A DNA stretch of 64,000 bases from Planctomycetota bacterium (GTDB lineage: Bacteria; Planctomycetota; UBA8742; UBA2392). The translations under genes and the position numbers were made by a program. Location: NCBI GenBank assembly GCA_003576915.1, contig QEVF01000003.1:1-64000 (forward strand), given 5' to 3'. The notes under the pieces were generated by a model, which made no database searches, had not been told where the DNA came from, and saw only the letters and a program-made list of their open reading frames with translations. Numbering within the stretch: the stretch's first letter is position 1; every line of letters begins with the position of its first letter. Of the stretch, positions 21,790-31,291 are shown one piece after another.

Positions 21790-23190
21790 TCAGTCGTCCA
21801 GTGGGGCGATGTCGGCTTCGCGGCAGGATTCGCGCATCTGGCTTGTCACCCGATCCAGAAACACCGAGTCGCCCACGGTCACGAGCAAGTTCGAGCCCAG
21901 GCGCCACTTCTCCCGCGCGGCATCAAACTGCCCCAAGGCGACTCGCACAAGGGCCTCATGGCACAAGGCGCTGCCCTCGAACCGGCGATTGCCGGTGCCG
22001 CGGTGGATGACCAGGGCTTGCTCTACGGTGTCAAGGGCCCGTTGCGGCTGCCGGGTGTGGAGATAGACCAGGCTCGCCGTGGTCAGGGCGATTCCCTCTC
22101 CGCGGCGATCGCCGATGTCGCGCAGGATCGCCAGGGCCCTCAGGCAGTAGTTTTCGGCGTCATCGAATTGCCGGCACTCGGCGCAGATGCTGCCCAGGTT
22201 GCGCAAAGCGATGGCTTCGTTGCGCCGATCTCCCAGTTCGCGCGCGATTGCCAGTGCCTTGAGGCTGGCCGCCTGGGCCTCCTCGGGCTGCTCGCGGGCG
22301 CGCATGAAGTTCGCCAGATTTCCCCAGGCAATGCACTGCATGCGCCGGTCGCCGGCCTTGCGCGCCAGTTCGAGCACTCGCCTCATTTCCGCAACGGCCT
22401 CCTCCAGGCGCCCCGTTTCGCCGTGAAGGATGGCGAGGTTGCCAAGGAGCGTGCCCTCGTTATCGGCCATGCCTCCCTGCCGGGCGAGGGCCAGCCCGCG
22501 CTGCATGGTCTGTTCCGCGAGCTCCACGCGGCCAGTCTGGCGGTAGATCATGGCCAGGGTGGCCAGCAGGCCGCACTCCCGGGCGGCGTCTTTCATGCTC
22601 CGCGCCATGGCCAGAGCCTGGTTACAGGTCTCCTCGGCGCGCGAGGCCTGGCCGCTGTCCTTGAGGACATTCACCAGGCCCAGCAGACACAGCATCCTCA
22701 CGCGCGGCGATGTCACGCACTCGGGGCACGCTTGCGCCGAAGTCAGCATGGCCTCGGCCTCCTTGAGTGCGCCGACGCGCCATTGGGCATATCCCGCACG
22801 GGCCATGGCCGCGGCGCGTTCCTGGCCTTCAAGGCTTTGGCCAAGCCCCTGCCAGGCTTCCACGGCTTCACGTCCCTGGGCGCGTTCGCACAGCGCGGCA
22901 CGGCGCCTCAAGTAGTGGTCTCGCAGTGCAAGCCAGCGCGCGAAGTCAGGCTCGGCGGCGAGGCCCGCATGCTGGGCCAGTTCGGCGGCCACAGAATCCG
23001 TACCGTGGGGCGCGGGCAACCCGTCCAGGTCATCGATGGGTGGCGCCGCCGGCGCGCGGCCGCCGTGCAGCGACTCGATGATCTCGAAGGCCAGGGCGTG
23101 CAGTCTGGCGCGGTCACCGGGAAGCTGCAATTGGTACGCGGCATCTCTCAGTAGCGCGTGGCGGAAGAGATAGGCCGTTTCGGCGTGCAT
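21790..23190 (-). CDS. TPR-repeat protein (paralogue 1)
   Basis: This 466-residue protein begins MHAETAYLFRHALLRDAAYQL, which matches the last helical segment of STAND/AAA ATPase modules (YxFRHALLxEAAY). It is followed by about eight 40-residue TPR units of the GNLAxxxxxxG type. No P-loop is present, so it looks like the C-terminal part of an ATPase-TPR protein that now stands alone. The start at 23190 is supported by a 49-bp upstream block shared with the paralogue at 23450, in which all differences would change amino acids if translated. It converges with katG. Its partner is unknown; TPRs normally bind proteins. Confidence 0.8.
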   Translation of the reverse strand: MHAETAYLFRHALLRDAAYQLQLPGDRARLHALAFEIIESLHGGRAPAAPPIDDLDGLPAPHGTDSVAAELAQHAGLAAEPDFARWLALRDHYLRRRAALCERAQGREAVEAWQGLGQSLEGQERAAAMARAGYAQWRVGALKEAEAMLTSAQACPECVTSPRVRMLCLLGLVNVLKDSGQASRAEETCNQALAMARSMKDAARECGLLATLAMIYRQTGRVELAEQTMQRGLALARQGGMADNEGTLLGNLAILHGETGRLEEAVAEMRRVLELARKAGDRRMQCIAWGNLANFMRAREQPEEAQAASLKALAIARELGDRRNEAIALRNLGSICAECRQFDDAENYCLRALAILRDIGDRRGEGIALTTASLVYLHTRQPQRALDTVEQALVIHRGTGNRRFEGSALCHEALVRVALGQFDAAREKWRLGSNLLVTVGDSVFLDRVTSQMRESCREADIAPLDD

Positions 23191-23239
23191 GGATGTCGCG
23201 CAGTTTAGCCGCCGAAGTGAAGGGGCGCGATGCCGGCCG
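23191..23239 (-). promoter_or_regulatory. Conserved leader of TPR gene 1
   Basis: These 49 bases are identical to 25019-25067 upstream of the second TPR gene except at three positions, and similarity stops sharply after them. A TAAACT element on the minus strand lies 11 bases before the ATG and could be a -10 box. The rest of the 259-base gap to the next gene shows nothing further. Confidence 0.5.
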
Positions 23240-23449
23240 CTGCGCAGAGCTTCGCTTTCTCTCCAGTCCACCGGACTGGCTCGACATCGCCACGGCCCAC
23301 GGCGGGAGAGACAGGTCTGCTCGCCGTTTATGTAGCCATTGTAAGTCAGGCGATGGGCGAGAGAGGGAGAGATGGCGAAACCGAGAGGCGACCGGAAAGG
23401 CCGGGAAGGGGCGGTCGGCCAAACTCAGGCATCGCAATCGCTCCATCTC

Positions 23450-25018
23450 TCAAACGCTCGAATTCTCTGCTTCTCCAGCTTCGTCAAACGGCGGCAAGCC
23501 TGCCCTGGCGCAGGCCTTGCGCATGGCGGCGGTATGGCGCTCGAGTGCGGCCCTATCGCCAAAGTCGCGCAGGATCGCGGCGCCCTGCCGCCACTGCGCC
23601 CGCGCCTCGCCCTCGCGCCCGGAGGCGAGCAGCAGCAACGCGTAGTCGCAGAGCGCGACGCCCTCGAAACGCCGGTTGCCGACTTCGCGGTGGATCGCCA
23701 GGGCCTGTTCGTACATTGGCTCGGCCTGAGAGAATCTCCCGGTCTCCAGGTAGACACCCGCTAGATTCCCCAGCACAACGCCCTCGAAGCGCCGGTCGCC
23801 GACTTCGCGGGAGATCGCCAGCGCCTGTTCGTAGTTTCGTTCGGCCTGCTCGGCCCGCCCGGTCTCTCGATAGAGAACCGCCAGATTTCCAAGTGTGACG
23901 CCCTCGACGCGCCGGTTGCCGACTTCGCGGTGCATTGCCAGCGCCTGTTCGTGCATTCGCTCGGCCTGATCGGTTCGCCCGGTCTGCTGATATACATTCG
24001 CCAGATTTCCCAGTACGGTGCCCTCGAAGCGCCGGTTGCCGACCTCGCGGTGCATCGCCAGCGCCTGTTCGTACGTTCGCTCGGCCTGATCGATGCGTCC
24101 GGTCTCATGGTAAACACCCGCCAGGTTTCCCAGCACGGTGCTCTCGAAGTGCCGGTCGCCGGACTCGCGGAGGATTGCCAGCGCCTGTTCGTTCGCTCGC
24201 TCGGCCTGCTCGACCCGCCCGGTTTCATGGTAGACACTCGCCAGATTTCCCAGCGCTACAGCCTCGGAGCGACGGTCGCCGACTTCGCGGGCGATCGCAA
24301 GCGCCTGTTCAGTGGCTCGCTCAGCCTGCTCGGTTCGCCCGGTCTGCTGATATACATTCGCCAGATTTCCCTGTACGGTGCCCTCGATGCGCCGGTTGCC
24401 GACTTCCCGGGAGATGGCAATCACCTGTTCGCTCGCTCGCTCGGCCTGCTCGATTCGCCCGGTCCCATGGTAGACAGCCGCCAGGTTTGCCAGCGCCATG
24501 CCCTCGCAGCGCCGGTTGCCGGACTCGCGTTGGATCGCGATGGCACGATGCAGGAGCGGTTCCGCATCTCTGTCGCGTCCGGCTTTGGCCAGCACGACCG
24601 CGCCGCGGCGCAACGCCTCTCCCTGACTTGCGCCCTGCTCCATCTCTGCCAGAGCCTGCCAGCAACGCGCCGCCGTTTCGCCGCGAAACTGGTTCTCCGC
24701 GTGCTCGGCCGCGCGGCGCAGGTACAGGCGATGGAGCGCGGGCGTCACGCCCACTTGCTGCTGCGGACCGGATGTGCACGCTCCCAGACGGGCGTGCTCG
24801 GCCAGTTCGAGGGCAACGGTGTCCGTCGGGTGCGGCTGGAACTTGGGCGGGTCGAAGGCGTCCAGCGGCGGGGGCTCGGGGGCGCGGCCGCCGTGCAGCG
24901 ACTCGATGATGTCAAAGGCGAGGGCGTGGAGGCCGGCCCGCGCGCTGGGGAGTTGGAGGTGGTAGGCGGCCTCGCGCAGCAATGCGTGCCGGAAGAGATA
25001 GGCCGTTTCGGCGTGCAT
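23450..25018 (-). CDS. TPR-repeat protein (paralogue 2) with near-identical 40-residue units
   Basis: This 522-residue protein has the same ATPase-module remnant at its start (MHAETAYLFRHALLREAAYHL) as its neighbour, then eight or more 40-residue TPR units. Each unit has the form GNLAxVYxxTGRxxQAExxxEQALAIxREVGxRRxE. The units are so alike that the DNA itself repeats every 120 bp, a sign of recent unit duplication or gene conversion. There is no signal peptide, P-loop or membrane helix. Start chosen by the conserved 49-bp leader. Likely a protein-interaction scaffold; function unknown. Confidence 0.8.
   Translation of the reverse strand: MHAETAYLFRHALLREAAYHLQLPSARAGLHALAFDIIESLHGGRAPEPPPLDAFDPPKFQPHPTDTVALELAEHARLGACTSGPQQQVGVTPALHRLYLRRAAEHAENQFRGETAARCWQALAEMEQGASQGEALRRGAVVLAKAGRDRDAEPLLHRAIAIQRESGNRRCEGMALANLAAVYHGTGRIEQAERASEQVIAISREVGNRRIEGTVQGNLANVYQQTGRTEQAERATEQALAIAREVGDRRSEAVALGNLASVYHETGRVEQAERANEQALAILRESGDRHFESTVLGNLAGVYHETGRIDQAERTYEQALAMHREVGNRRFEGTVLGNLANVYQQTGRTDQAERMHEQALAMHREVGNRRVEGVTLGNLAVLYRETGRAEQAERNYEQALAISREVGDRRFEGVVLGNLAGVYLETGRFSQAEPMYEQALAIHREVGNRRFEGVALCDYALLLLASGREGEARAQWRQGAAILRDFGDRAALERHTAAMRKACARAGLPPFDEAGEAENSSV
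23661..24560 (-). repeat. 120-bp tandem repeat coding for TPR units
   Basis: On the plus strand a segment like CCCTCGAAGCGCCGGTTGCC recurs every 120 bases at about 23661, 23781, 23901, 24021, 24141, 24261, 24381 and 24501. The period is exact, so units keep the reading frame. The copies differ at a few positions, mostly in the variable TPR face. Confidence 0.92.
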
Positions 25019-25067
25019 GGATGTCGTGCAGTCTAGCCGCCAAAGTGAAGGGGCGCGATGCCGGCCG
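25019..25067 (-). promoter_or_regulatory. Conserved leader of TPR gene 2
   Basis: Copy of the 49-bp block at 23191-23239, with three base differences. On the minus strand TAGACT, a 4-of-6 match to a -10 box, lies 11 bases before the ATG at 25018. No ribosome binding site is visible. Confidence 0.5.
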
Positions 25068-25118
25068 GTGATGTGCTGCACCCGTGCCGCTGGTCGGCGA
25101 AGCATCTCAGGCCCGATG

Positions 25119-25148
25119 TTGACAATTTATTGAAAATTGGCAAATTAT
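25119..25148 (+). promoter_or_regulatory. Strong -35 and AT-rich -10 of the lipoprotein gene at 25153
   Basis: A consensus TTGACA (25119-25124) is followed 18 bases later by AATTAT (25143-25148) in an AT-rich island that stands out from the GC-rich surroundings. The start codon is only 4 bases after the -10 element, so the mRNA should be leaderless. Confidence 0.55.
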
Positions 25149-25152
25149 ATGA

Positions 25153-26124
25153 ATGCGAAATGCCCTCATTGCCGCGTCCCTTCTGCTTTCTTCCTGTACT
25201 GCAACCACTGATGCTCCGGCGTGGTCGCCTCCGCAGCCTGAAGAGGCCCGGCCCGCGGCAGGCGAGGTCTTGGCTCCCCAGCCGGTACCCATGGCCTCGC
25301 GAAGTGCAGATGCCGAGCCTGAACCTCCGGCGCCCGGGGGCGCCGTCGTTGCGGCAACTAGAACCTCGCCGCCGAAGGAAAGCGAGTTGCGCCGCGCCGC
25401 CGACGTTGAGCCCGCGCAGCCTCAGCCGGAAGAGGGCGTTGGCCGCTCTCTTGAAGCGCTGCGGCAGGCAGCCGAGACAAGCCGCGGCCAGGCCGAGTTG
25501 CGGGCCCTGGTGGGGGCGCTCATCGGGCGCGGCGACGCGGCATCACTGGCCGAGGCTGAAGCCCTGCTGGCGAGCCTGGAGGCGAGGGGCGAAGTAAGTC
25601 CTCAATGGGTGAGGTTGATGCGTGCCTCGCTGGCTGCTGCGGGCGGGGAGAACCTTGAATTGGCCGGTCTCGCGCGGGCGGCCTGGCTGGATGCACTCGC
25701 GGCTCTGCCGCCGGAACTGGGCAGAGTGCGGCCATCCAGCGGGGAGCGGCTGCCCGACGGAAGTTTCGGCGAGCGAGGGTCCGCCGGCTATCAGCCAGAC
25801 GACTATGTGGCCTTGGCCTTTGAGGCCAGGCACTTCGGCGTGGCCGAAAAGACGGGGCGCTTTGCCTATGACTTCAAAGTTGATGCCCGGCTCTACGACG
25901 GCAAGGGTGCCGAAGTGGAGAGCTTCCGGCCTCCGGCCTTCAATTATCGCGGCCAGCTTGACTACCCGGCGGAGCGATTTGGCTGGTTTGAGTTTGTGCT
26001 GCAGCAGCGCCTGCCGCGCGAACTGGCGCCTGGCGTGTATACGGTGGAGATCGGCCTGACGGACGCCCTTGCCAAAGGGGGGTGGGGCCGGGTGACTGCC
26101 AGGCTGGAGATACACATCAGGTAG
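25153..26124 (+). CDS. Predicted lipoprotein of unknown function
   Basis: This 323-residue protein starts MRNALIAASLLLSSCTA, a short signal peptide with a plausible lipobox ending at Cys15. A Pro/Ala/Glu-rich disordered stretch follows (about 20-95). The C-terminal part (about 205-323) looks like a beta-sandwich (FAYDFKVDARLYDGKGAEV, then GVYTVEIGLTD), as in protein-binding surface domains. I do not recognise a named family. No later start would keep the signal peptide. It converges with the gene at 26199. Confidence 0.75.
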   Translation: MRNALIAASLLLSSCTATTDAPAWSPPQPEEARPAAGEVLAPQPVPMASRSADAEPEPPAPGGAVVAATRTSPPKESELRRAADVEPAQPQPEEGVGRSLEALRQAAETSRGQAELRALVGALIGRGDAASLAEAEALLASLEARGEVSPQWVRLMRASLAAAGGENLELAGLARAAWLDALAALPPELGRVRPSSGERLPDGSFGERGSAGYQPDDYVALAFEARHFGVAEKTGRFAYDFKVDARLYDGKGAEVESFRPPAFNYRGQLDYPAERFGWFEFVLQQRLPRELAPGVYTVEIGLTDALAKGGWGRVTARLEIHIR

Positions 26125-26152
26125 CGGACGCCGGGCGGCAATTAAAGCGCAA

Positions 26153-26175
26153 GCGGCGGGGCTTGTCCCCGCCGC
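26153..26175. terminator. Hairpin between convergent genes
   Basis: A perfect 9-bp GC stem (26153-26161 with 26167-26175, 5-base loop) lies between the ends of the lipoprotein gene and the Pro-rich gene. On the minus strand it is followed by a short T-rich stretch (GCTTTAATT). It may stop transcripts from both sides. Confidence 0.5.
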
Positions 26176-26198
26176 CTGATTGACTGCAGACCTGGTAG

Positions 26199-26999
<801 letters not shown>

Positions 27000-27126
27000 T
27001 CAGTTCCGAAGGGGACTTCGAAGGGGTACACACCATTCACGGTGGCCCCCTGAAGGGTTTCACGCGGAATACGGAAAATCGCGCTGCGCCGGCACAGGCG
27101 GCCCAAGGCAAGGACCGCCCGAAAGG

Positions 27127-29067
27127 CTACCTCAGCCAAGGCGTGATAGGAGCCACAGACTTCTCACCCGTCGGCGGCGGAGTCTTGAGGGGGACCGTGC
27201 CGCGCTTTAGGAAGAGCAGGGCAAAGGACGTGTCGACGGCGTTGCCCCAGTCGTTGCTTGGCGTCTGGAGACAGACGAGAGCGCCGGCGCCTTCGTTGTA
27301 CCAGTCATGCTCGCCGATGTAGCGGGCGTCGCAGAGCACGCCCACGCGCTCCAGCCCGTAGAGATAGTAGTAATACCAGGCGCGGCCGAGGTTGGCGTTG
27401 CGCGTGATGGAGAAGTGGACCTCCATCCAGGCCATGCCGCTCTCCATGGACTGGGCGGCGCTCTGTTGCCAGGCCGAGTAGTTGACGTGGCTTCCAAACT
27501 CCGCGTTGCGCTGCTCGGGCGTCATCTGGGCGGCGACATCAAGCGCGATCATCAGGCAGGTCAGCCCCGAGCAAGTCATGGAACCGTAGGCGGAAGAGAG
27601 CTTCGTGGCCGGGTCAAAGCGCGCGGCTGCGGAGTAGGCCCAGCCTCTGGCCTTGACAGTCTTGCCGGCGCGCGTGAAGCGAGGCTCTCGTTCGTCAGGT
27701 GTTTCGGTCTTGCCCGGGCGGCCCGGCTTGGGCGGCTTGCCGCCGATGACGCGCTTGATGGCCGGCCCGTCGGCCTCCTGCAGCTTGCGCAGTTCCTCAA
27801 CGTGGGTTCGCACGATGCCGGCGGGGATCTTCAGCCCGCAGCGCAGACAGGTGCCGAGGGCCAGAAGGGAATACTGGGTGACGGAGAGGTCGAAGCGCTC
27901 GGTTTCGGCGGCCTCGTGCTTGTAGTTCCAGAAGGGGTTCTTCTTGTTCTGGTTGGCCACGATCCAGTCCAGCAGGCGCTGCATTTCCTTGCGGTCCTCG
28001 GGACTCAGGGCCCGCTTCTGTTCCACCTTGCGACCGTCGAGAAACGAGCGCTTCTCATCGTCGCTGATGTACTTGGCCTCGTAGGCCATAAGTGAAATGG
28101 CCACCTCGTAGGTGTTGTTCACTTCCTGGGCCTTCATGGCCTCGAAGCCCGCCACGACCTTGGGGTCGTCGCTGGCAATGCCGCAAATGAGCAGCGCAAG
28201 CAGCGCCAGGGCGGTGCCCCCGCGCTTGTGGCTGGAATAGACCCACATGCCCTCTTTGTCCTGCATGTCCAGCAGGCGCTGGCGACCCGTGACGATGGCG
28301 GCATCGACGTAGCGTTTGAGGTCGGTCTCATTCGTCGTGTCGAACTCCCGGGCGAATTGCCACTCCAGCTCCCAGTCAAAGAAGTTGAAGCGCTTCACGG
28401 AACCCGCCACAGCCCCAAGCTCAAAGCTGAAGCCCCGCACGCTGAAGGCCGCCCCGCGCAGATAGCCTGCCGCGGCGTCAAAGTAGGCCGTGCAGGTCAC
28501 GTTCAATTCTCGCCACACGTGAAAGGGCTTGGATTCATCGGCGGGCGCCTGGGCGTCGAGCAGGCTGTGGCGGCTGGAAACCGCGCAGGTGGACCATTTG
28601 GCGAAACTCATGGCTCCCGCGACTTCGTAGTTGCTTTGCAGCTTGAGGGCGGGGATGCCCTCGTTGCGCTCAAAGCTCCACTGCTTCTCGTACTTCTCGC
28701 CCTTTTTGGCGGACTTGCCGGGGACGTACATCGCCAGTTGCAGCAGCAGGTCTTCCCAGCTCAGGGGCGGGCAGAGTTCGTTGAGCAGGCCGGTGCCCTG
28801 GTCGCGCTTGTCGGCCTGGGCGATCTCGTAGCCGAACATGTGGAAGTGCCCCCTGGGGGGCTGGACCAGATTGTCGATTTTGTCGGCGACTTTGCGCTGT
28901 GCCGGGGCCTGCTCGGCCTTGGTGTTGTTGAACAGCAGATAGACACGCTTGGGAAGGCGCCAGCGCAGCTCAAAGGCGTTGTCCTGTGCCGTTGCCGGGG
29001 CCAGGGCGGCCCAGACCAGGCAGACGGCGGCCGCGGTGAGATGCAGGCATGCGCGAACGCTTGACAC
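27127..29067 (-). CDS. Secreted squalene-cyclase/prenyltransferase-repeat (alpha-toroid) protein
   Basis: This 646-residue protein starts at GTG 29067, with GGGAG ending 6 bases before it, and has a signal peptide ending ATAQDN. The body has alpha-toroid repeats: KEGMWVYSSHKRGGTALALL, DLSVTQYSLLALGTCLRCG, SAYGSMTCSGLTCLMIAL and AWYYYYLYGLERVGVLCD. This repeat set is like the many exported squalene-cyclase-like proteins of planctomycetes. No DXDD motif of true hopene cyclases is seen, so terpene cyclisation is unlikely. A binding or structural role outside the cytoplasm is more probable. Confidence 0.78.
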   Translation of the reverse strand: MSSVRACLHLTAAAVCLVWAALAPATAQDNAFELRWRLPKRVYLLFNNTKAEQAPAQRKVADKIDNLVQPPRGHFHMFGYEIAQADKRDQGTGLLNELCPPLSWEDLLLQLAMYVPGKSAKKGEKYEKQWSFERNEGIPALKLQSNYEVAGAMSFAKWSTCAVSSRHSLLDAQAPADESKPFHVWRELNVTCTAYFDAAAGYLRGAAFSVRGFSFELGAVAGSVKRFNFFDWELEWQFAREFDTTNETDLKRYVDAAIVTGRQRLLDMQDKEGMWVYSSHKRGGTALALLALLICGIASDDPKVVAGFEAMKAQEVNNTYEVAISLMAYEAKYISDDEKRSFLDGRKVEQKRALSPEDRKEMQRLLDWIVANQNKKNPFWNYKHEAAETERFDLSVTQYSLLALGTCLRCGLKIPAGIVRTHVEELRKLQEADGPAIKRVIGGKPPKPGRPGKTETPDEREPRFTRAGKTVKARGWAYSAAARFDPATKLSSAYGSMTCSGLTCLMIALDVAAQMTPEQRNAEFGSHVNYSAWQQSAAQSMESGMAWMEVHFSITRNANLGRAWYYYYLYGLERVGVLCDARYIGEHDWYNEGAGALVCLQTPSNDWGNAVDTSFALLFLKRGTVPLKTPPPTGEKSVAPITPWLR

Positions 29068-29200
29068 CGGACGCTCCCGTGCTTGGACGATGAATGACAG
29101 TGCCCACAGGCTAGCCCCGGAGGCCCGATTTTGAAGCCCCCAAGAGCCATGATGACAAAAGTATGTCAGGTTGCGCGACAGCGAGAACCGCTGGGTGGGC

Positions 29201-29950
29201 CTATCGATCCAGAGAAGCCAGGCGCTCACGGGCCGTCTTGAGCAACTCGCCGACATCCTTCCTGCGGCTCTCAAGCGTGGACTTGAGGGATTTGGCCTCG
29301 TCCATCAGGCGCTTGTGGCCGTCGGCGCCGGCGAACCTGGCGTCATTCTTGATCAGGTTTTCGGCCCGTTTGATTTCAGTGTCCAGGCGGGATTGCTCGC
29401 CGCCGGCCCATGTGATGTAGGCGTTGAAGCGGGCCTTGTCGTCCTGCTTGATGGCCGCGCACACCGCCGGGTCAGCGACCGACGAAGTATCCGTCCTGGC
29501 CGGCACACCCGGCAGCGCCCCCAGGGCCGCAGACCAGGTTCCCAGGGCCTCGCCGGCCTTGCGGGCGCGGGAGTTTGCGTCACCCTGGGCGTTGATCTGC
29601 TCTTCGGCGACCTTGCTGGCCTCGGCCCGCAACGCGCCGCGCTTGTCGGCCAGGGTTTCGGCGGCCTGCATGCGGGCGGCGCTGGCCTTGCGGGCGGCCT
29701 CGTCCAGCTTGACGGCCTCCGACTTGAGCTTTGCCTTTTCCGCGTCCGGGGCAGACTTCTGTTTGTCGAGGTTGTCCTTGAGGCTCTCGGCGGCGCGCGT
29801 CTCGGCTTTTACAGCCTCTTTGTATGTGTTCTCGGCCGCGGTCACTTCGCGCTGCAACTGCTCGATGTCGTCGGCGCGCGCAATGCCGCCGAGCGTGAGC
29901 AGAAGCAGGAGCAAGCCCCCCGCGCTAAGTGCCAGGTTTCTGAATGCCAT
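29201..29950 (-). CDS. Secreted coiled-coil protein
   Basis: This 249-residue protein has a signal peptide (NLALSAGGLLLLLLTLGG, cut near ARADD). Residues about 28-125 form a long Ala/Glu/Lys coiled coil, and a second helical stretch covers about 180-245. No catalytic motif is seen. The ATG lies 26 bases inside the end of the response-regulator gene, so translation is probably coupled. It may be a periplasmic partner of the two-component system or of the toroid protein downstream. Confidence 0.75.
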   Translation of the reverse strand: MAFRNLALSAGGLLLLLLTLGGIARADDIEQLQREVTAAENTYKEAVKAETRAAESLKDNLDKQKSAPDAEKAKLKSEAVKLDEAARKASAARMQAAETLADKRGALRAEASKVAEEQINAQGDANSRARKAGEALGTWSAALGALPGVPARTDTSSVADPAVCAAIKQDDKARFNAYITWAGGEQSRLDTEIKRAENLIKNDARFAGADGHKRLMDEAKSLKSTLESRRKDVGELLKTARERLASLDR

Positions 29951-31283
29951 ATTTCTTCATCTTGTATTGCAACGCCGTGCGCCCCACTCCCAGCACCCTT
30001 GCCGCCCGCGACTGGTTCCAGCCGCTCTCGTTCATGGCCGCCAGAATCGCGTTTTTCTCGATGCGCTCGAGGTCGCCCGTCAGGCCCTGGGCGGCCGGGG
30101 CGGCCGGCCCGCCCTGAACTTCCGCCGGCAGGTCCTGCACCCGCAGCTCTGTGGCCGGCGCCAGCGCCACCATGCGCCGCAGGGCGTTCTCCAGTTCCCG
30201 CACGTTGCCCGGCCAGTTGTGGGCCTTCAGCGCCGTCATTACGGAATCCGGGCAGGCCTGCCTGGCGTTCTCTTTCTTCAGGAAGTGGCGCACGAGCAGG
30301 GGAATGTCCTCGGGCCGCTCCCGCAGGGGAGGCAACTGGACCGTGACCACATTGACGCGGTAGTAAAGATCCTCGCGGAAGGTTCCGGCGCGGGCGAGCG
30401 CGCGCAGGTCCTTGTTGGTCGCGCACACCAGCCGCGTGTCCACCTTGATGCCCTCGCTGCCGCCGACGCGCTCGATGTGCTTGTCCTGCAGCACGCGCAG
30501 CAGCTTGACCTGCGTTGAGGCGGGCAACTCGCCCAGTTCATCGAGAAAGAGCGTGCCGCCGCTGGCCATTTCAAAGCGCCCCTTGCGCTGGCTGTCGGCG
30601 CCGGTAAAGGCGCCCTTTTCGTGCCCGAAGAGTTCGCTTTCAAGCACGCCCGGAGCCAGGGCGGAGGCATTGACCGCCACGAAGGCCTTGGCGGCCCGGG
30701 GGCTCAACGCGTGCACGGCACGCGCGACGAGCTCCTTGCCTGTTCCGCTTTCTCCCAGAATCAGCACGGGCACGGCCGAACGCGCTGCGCGCTTGACGAT
30801 GTCGGCCACCTCCACGAGCTGGGGTGCGCGGCCCACGAGGCCCGGCAACACTTCGTCACTTTCGAGTTCCGGCTGCGGCAGGGGCTCTTCGCCCGGCTTC
30901 TGGCGCGAGGCGCGGCCTTCTTCGATAGCCCGCTCCACCTTGAACTCGAACTCGCCGAGGTCGAAGGGCTTTTCGATGAAATCGGAGGCGCCCAGGGCCA
31001 TGGCCTGCACGGCATCTTTGACGCTGCCGTGCGCGGTGATGAAGATGAACGGCGGCACGTCGCCCTGCTTGCGCAGCTCCTTGAGGAAGCCCATGCCGTC
31101 AAGGCGCGGCATCTTGAGGTCGCTGACGATGGCGTCAAAGCGGCGACGCTTGCAGGCGTCCAGGGCGGCAAGGCCGTCGGCGGCCTGCGTCACGTCGATC
31201 TTGCGCGCGGACATGGCCAGGCTGAGCATGTCGCGCATGGATTCCTTGTCGTCCACTACCAGGATGTGCGGGCGTTCTGCCAT
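29925..31283 (-). CDS. NtrC-family sigma-54-dependent response regulator
   Basis: This 452-residue protein has three domains: a receiver (1-120; phosphorylation site Asp55 in AIVSDLKMPRLDG), an AAA+ domain (about 145-380; Walker A GESGTGKE, sigma-54 contact loop GAFTGA) and a C-terminal Fis-type helix-turn-helix (NQSRAARVLGVGRTALQYK). It should activate sigma-54 promoters after phosphorylation by the kinase encoded just upstream. The ATG at 31283 is chosen; a GTG at 31295 that overlaps the kinase stop as GTGA is equally possible and adds four residues. Confidence 0.95.
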   Translation of the reverse strand: MAERPHILVVDDKESMRDMLSLAMSARKIDVTQAADGLAALDACKRRRFDAIVSDLKMPRLDGMGFLKELRKQGDVPPFIFITAHGSVKDAVQAMALGASDFIEKPFDLGEFEFKVERAIEEGRASRQKPGEEPLPQPELESDEVLPGLVGRAPQLVEVADIVKRAARSAVPVLILGESGTGKELVARAVHALSPRAAKAFVAVNASALAPGVLESELFGHEKGAFTGADSQRKGRFEMASGGTLFLDELGELPASTQVKLLRVLQDKHIERVGGSEGIKVDTRLVCATNKDLRALARAGTFREDLYYRVNVVTVQLPPLRERPEDIPLLVRHFLKKENARQACPDSVMTALKAHNWPGNVRELENALRRMVALAPATELRVQDLPAEVQGGPAAPAAQGLTGDLERIEKNAILAAMNESGWNQSRAARVLGVGRTALQYKMKKYGIQKPGT

Positions 31284-31291
31284 GGGCGGTC

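Noticed and set aside
23661-24560. CRISPR array
   Set aside because: The 120-bp units are contiguous without unique spacers and encode TPR motifs in frame.
27127-29067. True squalene-hopene cyclase
   Set aside because: The protein is secreted and lacks the DXDD catalytic motif; only the toroid repeats are shared, despite the hpnA-like gene in the window.
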